Shown: positions 7,794 through 16,022 of the stretch, one piece after another
Position numbering within the stretch: the first letter of the stretch is position 1
Layout of the letters: each line of letters starts with the position of its first letter
Source: Phycisphaerales bacterium
GTDB taxonomy: Bacteria > Planctomycetota > Phycisphaerae > Phycisphaerales > SM1A02
DNA: 64,000 bases
Direction: 5' to 3'
Assembly: GCA_029246705.1 (NCBI GenBank)
Contig: JAQWMQ010000024.1
Location: 1-64,000, forward strand
Position numbers and translations under genes: made by a program
The notes under the pieces: model-generated
Seen by the model: only the letters and a program-made list of their open reading frames with translations
Told to the model about the DNA's origin: nothing
Database searches by the model: none

Positions 7794-10700
7794 ATGAAGA
7801 CTGTGCTGCCATTGATCATCGGGTTGTTTGTGACTTGTTCATCCTTGCATGCGCAGGCGATCATCACGGTCTGCCCCGACGGCTCGTGTGATTTCACGCA
7901 GCTGCAGCCGGCCATCGACTCCATCCCCGTCGGTGGCACCGGAGAGATCCTCGTCTCGGCCGGAACCTATGTCGGTGGTGGCATCACCTTCGGCGGCGTC
8001 ACGGTCACGATCAAGGGCGTCGACGAAGCCGAATCCATCCTGACCCAGACCGCTTCCCAGCGGATCATGCGGATCAGTCCGGGCAACGTGGTCACCCTCG
8101 ACAATCTCACCATCCGCGACGGCATCGCCAACACCATCAACAACGAGGGCGGTGGCATCCGTGTCGCATCGGGTGCGACCCTCAACATGAGCGAGTGCAT
8201 CATTCGTGAGAACCAGTCGGTCGGCGACGGGGCCGGGGTGTGGGTTTCCGACGGCGCTTACTCGAGCTTCGCCGACTGCCAGTTCATCGACAACGAGATC
8301 ACCGGGCCCGATGGAAGCGGCGGAGGCTTGTACCTCGGCTGGATCGACGGAAACACTCTCGACCGTTGTGGTTTTCATCGCAACACCGCCACCCTCGACG
8401 GTGGAGGTCTCTATCAGGCACGCGGCAACCAGTCGATCTCCCTCACGACCGAATTCTGCCAGCTGCGCAACAGCGTCTTCTGGGACAACACCGCTTCGGA
8501 AGGCATCGGCGGAGCTGCGGTGGTTGAACCCGCAATCACCGACTGCGTTGTTCCCCGGATCATCGGGTACGTGACCAATTGCACCTTCTTCAAGAACTAC
8601 GGCAGGTACGGCGGCGGCATCTACGGGCACTCCGGTGCGTGGTGCGGTTCCCCGACTTCTGCCACCGGACTGAGTATCCCCGTCTTCAACTCGATCTTGC
8701 GACAGAACGAACCGGTCAGCATCCTGGGAAACCAGCCGACCTATCGCGGTTGCAGCATCAGTGATCTCACGGCGTCCGAAGCCGCGGCGATCTCTTGCTC
8801 CAACCTCAACCCGCAGATGCTCGGGGACAGCCAGGATCTCGAGAAGAATCCCCCGGATGCGTTCGACGCGCGTCTCGCACCGGAATCCTTCATGATCGAA
8901 AACGGCATCGACAACGCCTTCGGCGTCTCGATCGACTCCGGCCTCTACGACTACAACGGCAATGCCCGTTTTTTCGACGATCCCAATACCGACAACAGCG
9001 GCACCAGCGTGCTCGACGTCGGTGCGACCGAATACAACCTCGATGTCTTCGATGAATTGGACGACATCCTGGGCATCAGTCTCTCCATCTGGACCAACGA
9101 CGCCGGAAACAACCTCTACTCCGACGCGGGGAACTGGTTCGAGGGTCTTGTCCCGACCTCCGAGCGCGGCTGGATCATCAACGAGGACACGATCACGGTC
9201 GAGCTCCCCGACAATTCGGGCAAGAGTGGTGCGGCGGTGCTTGGCAGTCTTGCTTCGTTCCGGGGTGACCTGAACCTGGTCTCGCCGAGAGGGGGCAGCT
9301 CCTTGCTGCAGGTTCCCCTGAACGAGTCCCTGCCCTTCGGCAGCGGCATCTACCTTGGTCTCGTCTATTCGACCAAGCTGACTCTCGACGAATCGATCAC
9401 CATCGAATGCGACGTGCTGGAGACCAACCGAGCACGCATTGTCATGAACGGCGGTGTGATCTCCGTGGATGGCGCGGTCAGTCTTGAAAGCGACCAGTCG
9501 GTCGACCCCGGTCCCCCGGGACTGAGGATCTCGACCCTGCATGGTCCCGGCCTCGTCCAGCGGAACAAGACCTCAGGCGGGAAGAAGGGTTTCGACCCCG
9601 TGCTGGTCAACAACGGTCGCATCCGGGTCGACGACCTGCTGCAGGTCGTCGGGGACTACGAGCAGATCTCCGGAACCCTGAAGTTCCAGAGTCGTGCGGG
9701 GGACGATCTCTCCTCGATCGATCGTCGTGTCGAGATCGAGGGCAAGGCCAAGCTCGGCGGGACGATCGTCTTCGACATCGGCCCCGGTGGCTGGGCACCC
9801 GAAATCGGTTCCTGTTTCCCGCTGCTGACGGCAAGCGAAGGTTTCGAGACCGGGCATGACAGTTTCGACTTCGTGGTCACCCGCTGGGCTTCCGACAGCG
9901 AGAACCGCTTCTTCGTGCTCACCAACGACCCATGCACGGAAGGTGTCCAGGGCAGTGGTTCCTCCCAGACGGTTCATGGAATCGTGGTCAGTCTCGATGC
10001 GCTGCAGTCCCAGAACGAGACCCTCCAGTCGGCGGGGGTGGCACTGCGTGATCTCCTGACGTTCGACGTGGATGGGGATGGCTACGAGGACATGGTCCTG
10101 TCCGTCGACACCGGAAATTCGAACGGTCAGGTCGTGGTGCTCCTCAACCAGGGCGTGAACGGAGCCAACGACTGGCAGGGCTTCGAGCCCCTGGGGTCGG
10201 TCACCGGCGTGGTTGTCGGCCAGGCTCCGCGCGGTCTTGACGCCGGCTACTTCTCCAATGGCTCAACGCTGGGTGGCAAGCGCGACATCGTCGTCGCCAA
10301 CCAGAGCGGATCGGTCACCGTGATCAGGAACCTGAGCTTCCCGGGGAGCAGTGATTTCTCCATCCTCCAGACGATCGACCTCATCAACGGCGAACCGAGT
10401 TCCACCGGGGTGAACCCGCAGCCGGTTTCGGTCTGTGCGATGAACTTCGATGAGGACACCTGTGGACTCACGGACCTGGCCATCTCCTGCCTGGACAACT
10501 CGATCTGGACCTTCCAGAACGTCCTTGACTGCAGTGTCGGTTTCCAGCAGTTCGGCACTGATCCGCTGGGCAACTCGAATCAAGATGAAGATGCGACCGA
10601 GGAACCGGTGACGAAGTTCGTGCCCGGGCTCGGTTCAGGTGGCGGCAAGCGCAATGAAAAGCCCACTGCGACCGGAGCCAGCAAGGACAGTGGCCAGGTG

Positions 10701-11438
10701 GAAAGTGGCAGCAAGGACAGGGCCTTCAGCGGTGTCGGCTTCACGCTCGTCTTCACGCCTCATGAGATTCTCACCGGTTCCGAGATCAACGACATCGCCG
10801 AGGGTGACGTCGATGGGGATGGTGATCTCGACGTCATCGTGGCCAACCGTGGGGATGACTCCTTCGGCATCCTGCTCGCCACCGGATTGGATACCTATGC
10901 ACCGGCGATCATCATCGAACTCGACCAGGGTTTCGTGGAGACCGACTCGGTGACCCTTGCCGACATCGACGGTGACACAGATCTCGACATCGGCCTGGTA
11001 TGCAAGGACGAGGTCTCCGGACTTCGGGTCGGGCGGATCATCCGAAACACCTTCATCGAGCAGGGTTCCCTCGGGTGGGTCTTCGACGCCCAGCAACTGC
11101 TGGTCGGTCAGCAGCCCTATCTCCTGAGAAGCTCCGACGTCGATGCCGATGGTGTCGACGACCTGCTGGCCCTCACGGAAACCACGAACCTCAACGGTTT
11201 CGGACCGGGCGGTTTCGGTTTCGGAACGGTCGGTGCCTCCGGTGTCGGACATGCCTGCGTCGGTGACCTTGATGGGGACGGTTTCGTGGGCGGTTCCGAT
11301 CTTGCCCAGATCCTGGGTGCTTGGGGACACTGCACCGGAAGCTGCATCGCCGACCTGGACGAGAGCGGCTCGGTCGATGGCACGGATCTCGCAATGCTTC
11401 TCGGGGCCTGGGGCCCCTGCAATCCGGCTCTTGATTGA
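7794..11438 (+). CDS. Large secreted beta-helix / FG-GAP protein with dockerin-like C-terminus
   Basis: 1214 residues with a clear Sec signal peptide (MKTVLPLIIGLFVTCSSLHAQA). Residues about 30-350 are a right-handed beta-helix similar to the 3180-5234 protein. Around 440-650 there is an autotransporter-like module with a SDAGNW motif. From about 750 to 1130 there are FG-GAP/VCBS-type Ca-binding repeats (FDVDGDGYEDMVLS, EGDVDGDGDLDVIVANRGDDS, DIDGDTDLDIGL, DVDADGVDDLLAL). The C-terminus is a dockerin-like pair (GDLDGDGFVGGSDLAQILGAWG and DLDESGSVDGTDLAMLLGAWG). It is a probable surface or matrix protein. No good ribosome site is visible before ATG 7794; the start is chosen for the signal peptide. 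Confidence 0.8.
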   Translation: MKTVLPLIIGLFVTCSSLHAQAIITVCPDGSCDFTQLQPAIDSIPVGGTGEILVSAGTYVGGGITFGGVTVTIKGVDEAESILTQTASQRIMRISPGNVVTLDNLTIRDGIANTINNEGGGIRVASGATLNMSECIIRENQSVGDGAGVWVSDGAYSSFADCQFIDNEITGPDGSGGGLYLGWIDGNTLDRCGFHRNTATLDGGGLYQARGNQSISLTTEFCQLRNSVFWDNTASEGIGGAAVVEPAITDCVVPRIIGYVTNCTFFKNYGRYGGGIYGHSGAWCGSPTSATGLSIPVFNSILRQNEPVSILGNQPTYRGCSISDLTASEAAAISCSNLNPQMLGDSQDLEKNPPDAFDARLAPESFMIENGIDNAFGVSIDSGLYDYNGNARFFDDPNTDNSGTSVLDVGATEYNLDVFDELDDILGISLSIWTNDAGNNLYSDAGNWFEGLVPTSERGWIINEDTITVELPDNSGKSGAAVLGSLASFRGDLNLVSPRGGSSLLQVPLNESLPFGSGIYLGLVYSTKLTLDESITIECDVLETNRARIVMNGGVISVDGAVSLESDQSVDPGPPGLRISTLHGPGLVQRNKTSGGKKGFDPVLVNNGRIRVDDLLQVVGDYEQISGTLKFQSRAGDDLSSIDRRVEIEGKAKLGGTIVFDIGPGGWAPEIGSCFPLLTASEGFETGHDSFDFVVTRWASDSENRFFVLTNDPCTEGVQGSGSSQTVHGIVVSLDALQSQNETLQSAGVALRDLLTFDVDGDGYEDMVLSVDTGNSNGQVVVLLNQGVNGANDWQGFEPLGSVTGVVVGQAPRGLDAGYFSNGSTLGGKRDIVVANQSGSVTVIRNLSFPGSSDFSILQTIDLINGEPSSTGVNPQPVSVCAMNFDEDTCGLTDLAISCLDNSIWTFQNVLDCSVGFQQFGTDPLGNSNQDEDATEEPVTKFVPGLGSGGGKRNEKPTATGASKDSGQVESGSKDRAFSGVGFTLVFTPHEILTGSEINDIAEGDVDGDGDLDVIVANRGDDSFGILLATGLDTYAPAIIIELDQGFVETDSVTLADIDGDTDLDIGLVCKDEVSGLRVGRIIRNTFIEQGSLGWVFDAQQLLVGQQPYLLRSSDVDADGVDDLLALTETTNLNGFGPGGFGFGTVGASGVGHACVGDLDGDGFVGGSDLAQILGAWGHCTGSCIADLDESGSVDGTDLAMLLGAWGPCNPALD

Positions 11439-11541
11439 TCCCGAACTGGTCCCCATCTTCGTTTCAAGAACGTTTTTCGATTCAAATGCAACTGATCCTT
11501 TGATATGAACTTTCTCTTCTCGCCTTTTGGAGATTCTCCTG

Positions 11542-13086
11542 TTGCTTCATACTTGCGACGAAAACCTGCCCAGACTCGCATGGTGCGCCCGTATTCAGGA
11601 ATCGGACGCCGCGATTCATGTTCTTCATGGTCCATGGGTCGAGACCTGGGAATCGGGATTCGTCGAAGGTGCATGGAGCGGCGACTTCCAGGATCGTGAC
11701 TTCGATCGTTCCGACGCCTTCGCCGGAACCGGTGCGCTGGTCCGGAACGGTCGTCTGTTCTTCGTCGCCGGCACCGATCTGCAGGGACGCCTCTACACCA
11801 TGCGCCTCCGGGGTGAACTCGTCGTCTCGAATTCCCTCTGCTTTCTCCTCCAGGAAACCGGAGACCGGCCCGATCCGAATTTCGGATACTACAGTGGGGA
11901 GACCCTGCTCCAGTGCGTCCTCGGCATCAACCGTTCCCGACGCAGCCTGCCCATGCAACATGGAGTGGTGGACATCCATGAATGCGTGAACCTCGAGCTT
12001 CTGCCGGACCGCACGCTGTTTCGCCATCCGAAGCCCACGCTCGAGCCGCCCAACAGCTATCACGAGTACATCGAATTGATGGAAGCATCGGTCGGATCGA
12101 CCCTCGCCAATGCCATGGATCCCCTTCGCAAGCAGGTTTTTCCGCCGGTTGCGACTCTTTCCCAGGGATACGACTCGCCCTTTGTCGGAGCACTTGCCCG
12201 CAAGCACGGTTGCACCCGTGCGCTGACTTTCGTTGATTCCCCCCGACACGTCTCCAAACAGCTGGAGGACAGTGGGAGCGAGCTCGGCGCCAGGCTTGGG
12301 ATGTCGGTCGAAGAATTTCGTCACCTCGATTTCATCACTCCGGATCGTTGCACGGAAGCGGAGTTCTGCGTGTCGCCGCCAGCGATCGACTATCCGTTGG
12401 CCTCCTTCGAGGACCGGCTTGCCGGGAAGACGCTTCTGACCGGTTCGTTCGGTGACAGCGTGCTCTCCACCCACGAGAAGGACCTGCTCACGGACTTTCG
12501 ACAGACGACCTTCTATGGCTTGTGCGGTTCGACCATGACCGAGTACCGACTTCGGGTTGGCTTCATCAACTTCCCGCCACTGTTCATCGGTGGTCTGCAG
12601 ATCAAGGCCATCGGCAGGATTTCCAACTCCGAGGCGATGCGTCCCTGGTCGGTGGAGGGCGACTACGATCGACCGATCGCCCGGCGTTACCTGAACGAAG
12701 CCGGCATACCCGATGACATGTTCGGGACGAGGAAGAAGGGGAGTGCCTGGGGGCTCTTCAAGAAGATCGAGGAACTCAGCCCGGCGAGTCAGGACGACTT
12801 TCGCAAGTTCCTTTCCGAACACTCCGGGATAGTCACGTCGAAGGGCACTCTGTTGAGCTGGGGATTCTTCAAGCAGTTCGTACGCATCCAGTCACGGCTC
12901 AAGCCCGGGAAAAACCCCGTCCGTCGCCTTCCGGCTTCGGTCAAGCGGTACACGCGCAATCCCTTCGAGGATCTGCTCTTCCACTGGGGGGTTTCGCGGA
13001 CCTGTGATCGCTATGCGATCGCTCCCAAGGAGTACGAACGAACCGAGGCACGTTCGGAACACGACGCGATCAGCGTATCGGTCTGA
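11542..13086 (+). CDS. Asparagine-synthase-like ATP-pyrophosphatase protein
   Basis: About 514 residues. TTG 11542 is chosen because GGAG at 11529-11532 is nine bases upstream; TTG 11527 in frame is the alternative and has no ribosome site. The middle carries a PP-loop variant, LSQGYDS (the usual form is SGGxDS), near residue 214, followed by GALARKHGCTRALTF, as in the synthetase domain of AsnB-like enzymes. The N-terminal 180 residues look like a degenerate glutaminase domain (YTMRLRGELVVSNSLCFLL) but do not start with the Cys nucleophile. It probably adenylates a carboxylate and forms an amide or similar bond; the substrate is unknown. The gene stands alone, its stop 7 bases from the convergent neighbour's stop. 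Confidence 0.6.
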   Translation: MLHTCDENLPRLAWCARIQESDAAIHVLHGPWVETWESGFVEGAWSGDFQDRDFDRSDAFAGTGALVRNGRLFFVAGTDLQGRLYTMRLRGELVVSNSLCFLLQETGDRPDPNFGYYSGETLLQCVLGINRSRRSLPMQHGVVDIHECVNLELLPDRTLFRHPKPTLEPPNSYHEYIELMEASVGSTLANAMDPLRKQVFPPVATLSQGYDSPFVGALARKHGCTRALTFVDSPRHVSKQLEDSGSELGARLGMSVEEFRHLDFITPDRCTEAEFCVSPPAIDYPLASFEDRLAGKTLLTGSFGDSVLSTHEKDLLTDFRQTTFYGLCGSTMTEYRLRVGFINFPPLFIGGLQIKAIGRISNSEAMRPWSVEGDYDRPIARRYLNEAGIPDDMFGTRKKGSAWGLFKKIEELSPASQDDFRKFLSEHSGIVTSKGTLLSWGFFKQFVRIQSRLKPGKNPVRRLPASVKRYTRNPFEDLLFHWGVSRTCDRYAIAPKEYERTEARSEHDAISVSV

Positions 13087-13093
13087 TCTTCCA

Positions 13094-13537
13094 TCAACCG
13101 TTGGAGAACCAACCCGGGCACATGAGGATCGCCAGCACTCCTCGCATCGACCAGGAGATGGTTCGCACCCAGTTGCTGCGGACCAGCCGCAGATGGGCGG
13201 CGGAATCGAACCCGGCGGTGAGCAGCCGGTGGCAGGGGACCTGGATCAGCGCGGTCGAGCCCCAGATGACCAGCACCAGCAGGAAGCCCAGGATGGCTGC
13301 GATGGAAGAGGGAGCAGTGAGGAGCAGTCCCAATGCTGACAGTGCCTCAAGGAGCATGAGGGGGCCCACCAGCGGCCCGATGCTTCTCATGTGGTCCTGC
13401 TGGTAGATGAGGAAACCGTCATTCCCGACGCGGGCGAACAGCGGGTAGTGCACCAGCTGGATCGTCCAGATCAGTCCGACCAGCGGAAGCGTGCTCGCCA
13501 GTTGCACGATCAACAGCCATGTTTCAAGGTTCTTCAC
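13094..13537 (-). CDS. Small four-helix membrane protein, unknown function
   Basis: 147 residues with GTG start at 13537. It begins with a hydrophobic stretch (TWLLIVQLASTLPLVGLIWTI), followed by QLVHYPLF and three further hydrophobic segments, so it is an inner-membrane protein with about four helices. The start overlaps the stop of the upstream gene by four bases (GTGA), indicating translational coupling. It is the last gene of a three-gene set with another small membrane protein and an SDR. I do not recognise the family. Confidence 0.65.
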   Translation of the reverse strand: MKNLETWLLIVQLASTLPLVGLIWTIQLVHYPLFARVGNDGFLIYQQDHMRSIGPLVGPLMLLEALSALGLLLTAPSSIAAILGFLLVLVIWGSTALIQVPCHRLLTAGFDSAAHLRLVRSNWVRTISWSMRGVLAILMCPGWFSNG

Positions 13538-13959
13538 GGGTTTCTCGCTGCTGACCGGCGTGTCTGGTACGAAGCGACCAGAATACCGGTGAAGGGTATC
13601 CACCAGATCAGGTCGTTGCTGATGATCATCCACCCGAACGACCAGGGAATGTCGCCGGCAATCGCCGTCTGCAGGAAGCCGATCGGGCCGAATATCTTCC
13701 CGAGCAGTCCCACCAGCACGATCGGCCAGTGCTGCAACGGCTTTCGCGAGGCGACCAGGTAGCCGATGCCGTACACCCCGACGATCATGCCCACGCATTG
13801 CCACATGAAACCGTAGAGAGGTGGCTCCATGTCGAGCACTTCGAAGATGTGGTTTGGAAAGAGCACCACCCAGGTGCCGAAGAGCAGGTTGTAGATGCCG
13901 GCCATCACCAGGGTGACCGACATCCAGGGACGCCCGAGTACGCTTGCCCTGTCGATCAT
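13534..13959 (-). CDS. Small membrane protein, unknown function
   Basis: 141 residues. There are four predicted transmembrane segments, including MSVTLVMAGIYNLLFGTWVV, a segment around MWQCVGMIVGVYGIGYLVAS, and two more near the C-terminus. ATG 13959 overlaps the SDR stop by four bases (ATGA) and its own stop overlaps the next start (GTGA), so the three genes form a tight operon. No catalytic motif is visible. A partner or anchor role for the SDR is a guess from context only. Confidence 0.65.
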   Translation of the reverse strand: MIDRASVLGRPWMSVTLVMAGIYNLLFGTWVVLFPNHIFEVLDMEPPLYGFMWQCVGMIVGVYGIGYLVASRKPLQHWPIVLVGLLGKIFGPIGFLQTAIAGDIPWSFGWMIISNDLIWWIPFTGILVASYQTRRSAARNP

Positions 13960-14678
13960 GATGCCCCAGCCCTGGTCTGCCCGAGGCCTCCGTCGATTCC
14001 AATGACCTGTCCGGTGGTCCAGTCGCTCTCTTCCGAGAGCAGCCAGGCGATCGCCGAGGCGATGTCGTCCGGTCTGCCGATGCGACCGAGCGGATGCATC
14101 TTCCTCGAGTGTTCGAGGGCCTTCTCCGAGCGCGTGATCCGTTCTGCCAGCGGGGTGTCGACCAGGCCTGGTGCCACGACATTGAAACGAAGTCCGCGTC
14201 CGGCGTAGGTCGCGGCTGCACTTCGGGCGAGCCCCTCGACGCCGGCCTTGGCGGCGGCGATCGCTTCATGATTGGGAAGTCCGGTTGCTGCGGCCACGGT
14301 CGAGACCAGTACCACGCTTCCGCCACCCTTCATGTGCCTCCCGGCAGCTCGCACACAGGCGAATGCGGTGGTGAGGTTCGTGGCGATGGTCTCCTGCCAT
14401 TCAGCAGGGCTGATCATGTGGGCCGGCTTGAGCAGGATCGACCCTGCGAGACAGACCATGCCCCTGACCGGTTGCCGGGCGGCGACCTCTCCCACCGCCG
14501 TGTCGAGGGCTTCGATGTCGCTTGCGTCACAGCCGATGCTGGTCGAGGAGAGCCCCGTGTGGTTGGCAGGGTCCCGGCTGATGATCACTGTCTCATGGTC
14601 GGTTCGTTCGATGCGTCCGATCAGGGCGCGGCCGATGCCGCCTCCGCCGCCGATCACGATGGTGCTGGACGAGGCCAT
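13956..14678 (-). CDS. SDR-fold dehydrogenase-like protein lacking the catalytic tyrosine
   Basis: 240 residues with a Rossmann fold: nucleotide loop VIGGGGGIGRAL at 8-19, VCLAGS near residue 80 (NNAG position) and the serine strand VVLVSTVAA. In the active-site helix the expected YxxxK reads I-x-x-x-K (HEAIAAAKAGVEGLA), so the general acid/base tyrosine is missing while the lysine is kept. The C-terminal VAPGLVDTPLA and IGIDGG motifs are normal. GGAG lies just before ATG 14678, and a TAGAAT -10-like box lies at 14730-14725. It is the first gene of an overlapping operon with two membrane proteins. It may bind NAD(P) without ordinary SDR chemistry, or use another residue. Confidence 0.8.
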   Translation of the reverse strand: MASSSTIVIGGGGGIGRALIGRIERTDHETVIISRDPANHTGLSSTSIGCDASDIEALDTAVGEVAARQPVRGMVCLAGSILLKPAHMISPAEWQETIATNLTTAFACVRAAGRHMKGGGSVVLVSTVAAATGLPNHEAIAAAKAGVEGLARSAAATYAGRGLRFNVVAPGLVDTPLAERITRSEKALEHSRKMHPLGRIGRPDDIASAIAWLLSEESDWTTGQVIGIDGGLGQTRAGAS

Positions 14679-14724
14679 TGAGGCTTTCTCCAGTTCGAGG
14701 TTCTCGTGGGCTGCGTGCTCGAGC

Positions 14725-14730
14725 ATTCTA
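14725..14730 (-). promoter_or_regulatory. -10 box of SDR operon
   Basis: TAGAAT on the - strand. The predicted transcript start is about 40 bases before ATG 14678. A 15-base palindrome, TCGAAGG-T-CCTTCGA (14772-14786), lies about 42 bases upstream of the box and could be a regulator site. Confidence 0.4.
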
Positions 14731-14783
14731 TGCCGCCCGATGCTGTGCAGTCCAAGTGCAGTCGCACAATTTCGAAGGTCCTT

Positions 14784-14810
14784 CGACGCCAGGAGTCGAG
14801 CGTCGTTTTT
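14784..14810 (+). terminator. Intrinsic-terminator-like hairpin with T5, + strand orientation
   Basis: CGACGC (14784-14789) pairs with GCGTCG (14800-14805) and is followed by TTTTT (14806-14810). It points along the + strand, yet the flanking genes are on the - strand. It may stop antisense transcription, or the stem may act after the oxidoreductase gene on the - strand without a U-tract. Confidence 0.4.
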
Positions 14811-14845
14811 CGGCATACCGGACCTTCGGCGGAACAGTTTCTCGG

Positions 14846-15892
14846 TCAGACCCGGGTCGGTCGACCGTCGGTCTCTCCGGAGCGCATGATCGCGTCCAGT
14901 ACCCGCTGGGTCTTCAAGGCGACCTCGGGCCAGAAGGGGTCCGGTGCGGCGTTGCCCAGCGCGATGGCGGAGAAGGTCTCGATCATCACCTGTTCCTGGA
15001 TGCAGTCGGTGGTCCTGATCGTCTCCGGGCCGTCGGCGACCCCGGCGGCCATCGGTTTCAGGGTCATGCCCGTATCGACATCGAAGGTGGCTTCTTCCCA
15101 GCCGCCGTGCACGAAATCGTGCACGTGGAGCCGGCCCTCGGGGCCGCAGACATCCGCCCACTGTCGGGTGGGGTGGTGGAACGAACACTGGAAGCTCGAG
15201 ACCATTCCGTCGGGGAAGACCAGCTCGGCGGTGGCGTGGGTGGGAACGCCGTTGATCATCCGGTGAAACACGCCTCGGGCGGTCCTGGGAAGTGCGTAGT
15301 TCGCGAGGAAGAGGCTGAAGCGGACGTTGTACCAGCCGAGGTCGCCCATGCAGCCCAGCGGTTCGGTCTCGGGGTTCACCCGGATGTTCTCCTTGAAGAA
15401 AGCCTCGCTCGCGGGCTTGAAGGAGTGAACGCTGGCCACGTAATCGACCTGTGGTCCGAGCCGGGGGAGGTGTTCGCGCATCTTGGCGAGTCGCGCATGG
15501 TGCATGAACATCACGCCGTCCATGAACTGGACCCCGTTTTCAGCGCAGGCGGCGATCATTGACTCGACCTCCGCGGCGTTGCGGCCCACCGGCTTCTCGC
15601 AGAGCACGTGCTTGCCGGCTTCCGCGCAACGAATCGTCCATTCACGATGCATGGTGGTGGGAAGCGGGATGTAGACCGCGGTGACATCGGGGTCCTCGAG
15701 CACTGCCTCGTAACTGCCGCAGGCGCGCTCAAGGCCGTGTTCCGCCCTGAACGCCTCGGCCGATACGAGGGCCCTGCTTCCGATCGAGAAGGGCGTGGCG
15801 TTGCCGGCACGCTGCATGGCGTTGACGTACTTGGGTGCGATGCCGGCGGTCCCGAGGATTCCCCAGCGACAGATTGACGGACCATCCTGCAT
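14846..15892 (-). CDS. Gfo/Idh/MocA-family NAD(P)-dependent oxidoreductase
   Basis: 348 residues. The N-terminal Rossmann motif is WGILGTAGIAPKYVNAMQ, followed by the family's sugar-dehydrogenase landmarks (AVYIPLPTTMHREW, then AGKHVLCEKPVGRNAAEV with the EKP lysine). The C-terminal alpha/beta domain includes LGCMGDLGWYNVRF. It probably oxidises or reduces a sugar or inositol-like substrate; specificity is not visible. Start ATG 15892 has an AGGAG ribosome site. An ATG 11 codons earlier (15925) lies only three bases after a TACGAT -10 box (15934-15929), which would place the transcript start inside that codon, so the later start is preferred. Confidence 0.85.
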   Translation of the reverse strand: MQDGPSICRWGILGTAGIAPKYVNAMQRAGNATPFSIGSRALVSAEAFRAEHGLERACGSYEAVLEDPDVTAVYIPLPTTMHREWTIRCAEAGKHVLCEKPVGRNAAEVESMIAACAENGVQFMDGVMFMHHARLAKMREHLPRLGPQVDYVASVHSFKPASEAFFKENIRVNPETEPLGCMGDLGWYNVRFSLFLANYALPRTARGVFHRMINGVPTHATAELVFPDGMVSSFQCSFHHPTRQWADVCGPEGRLHVHDFVHGGWEEATFDVDTGMTLKPMAAGVADGPETIRTTDCIQEQVMIETFSAIALGNAAPDPFWPEVALKTQRVLDAIMRSGETDGRPTRV

Positions 15893-15928
15893 GACGCTCT
15901 CCTGATTCGCGTTTGGTTCGGCCATCCT

Positions 15929-15934
15929 ATCGTA
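15929..15934 (-). promoter_or_regulatory. -10 box of Gfo/Idh gene
   Basis: TACGAT on the - strand. It implies a leader of about 30 bases before ATG 15892 and decides between the two possible starts. Confidence 0.4.
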
Positions 15935-15951
15935 CCCATGCGACATGAACG

Positions 15952-15986
15952 ACGCCCGTCGGTCTCCTGCGAAGACCGACGGGCGT
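15952..15986 (-). terminator. Strong 14-bp hairpin terminator after the metalloprotease
   Basis: ACGCCCGTCGGTCT (15952-15965) and AGACCGACGGGCGT (15973-15986) are perfect inverse copies with a 7-base loop. It lies between the protease stop and the oxidoreductase promoter, so it should end the protease transcript. There is only a poor T-tract on either strand. Confidence 0.7.
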
Positions 15987-16022
15987 TTCACTTGTTCATC
16001 CCGGTCGCGTGTCCCGATCTGG

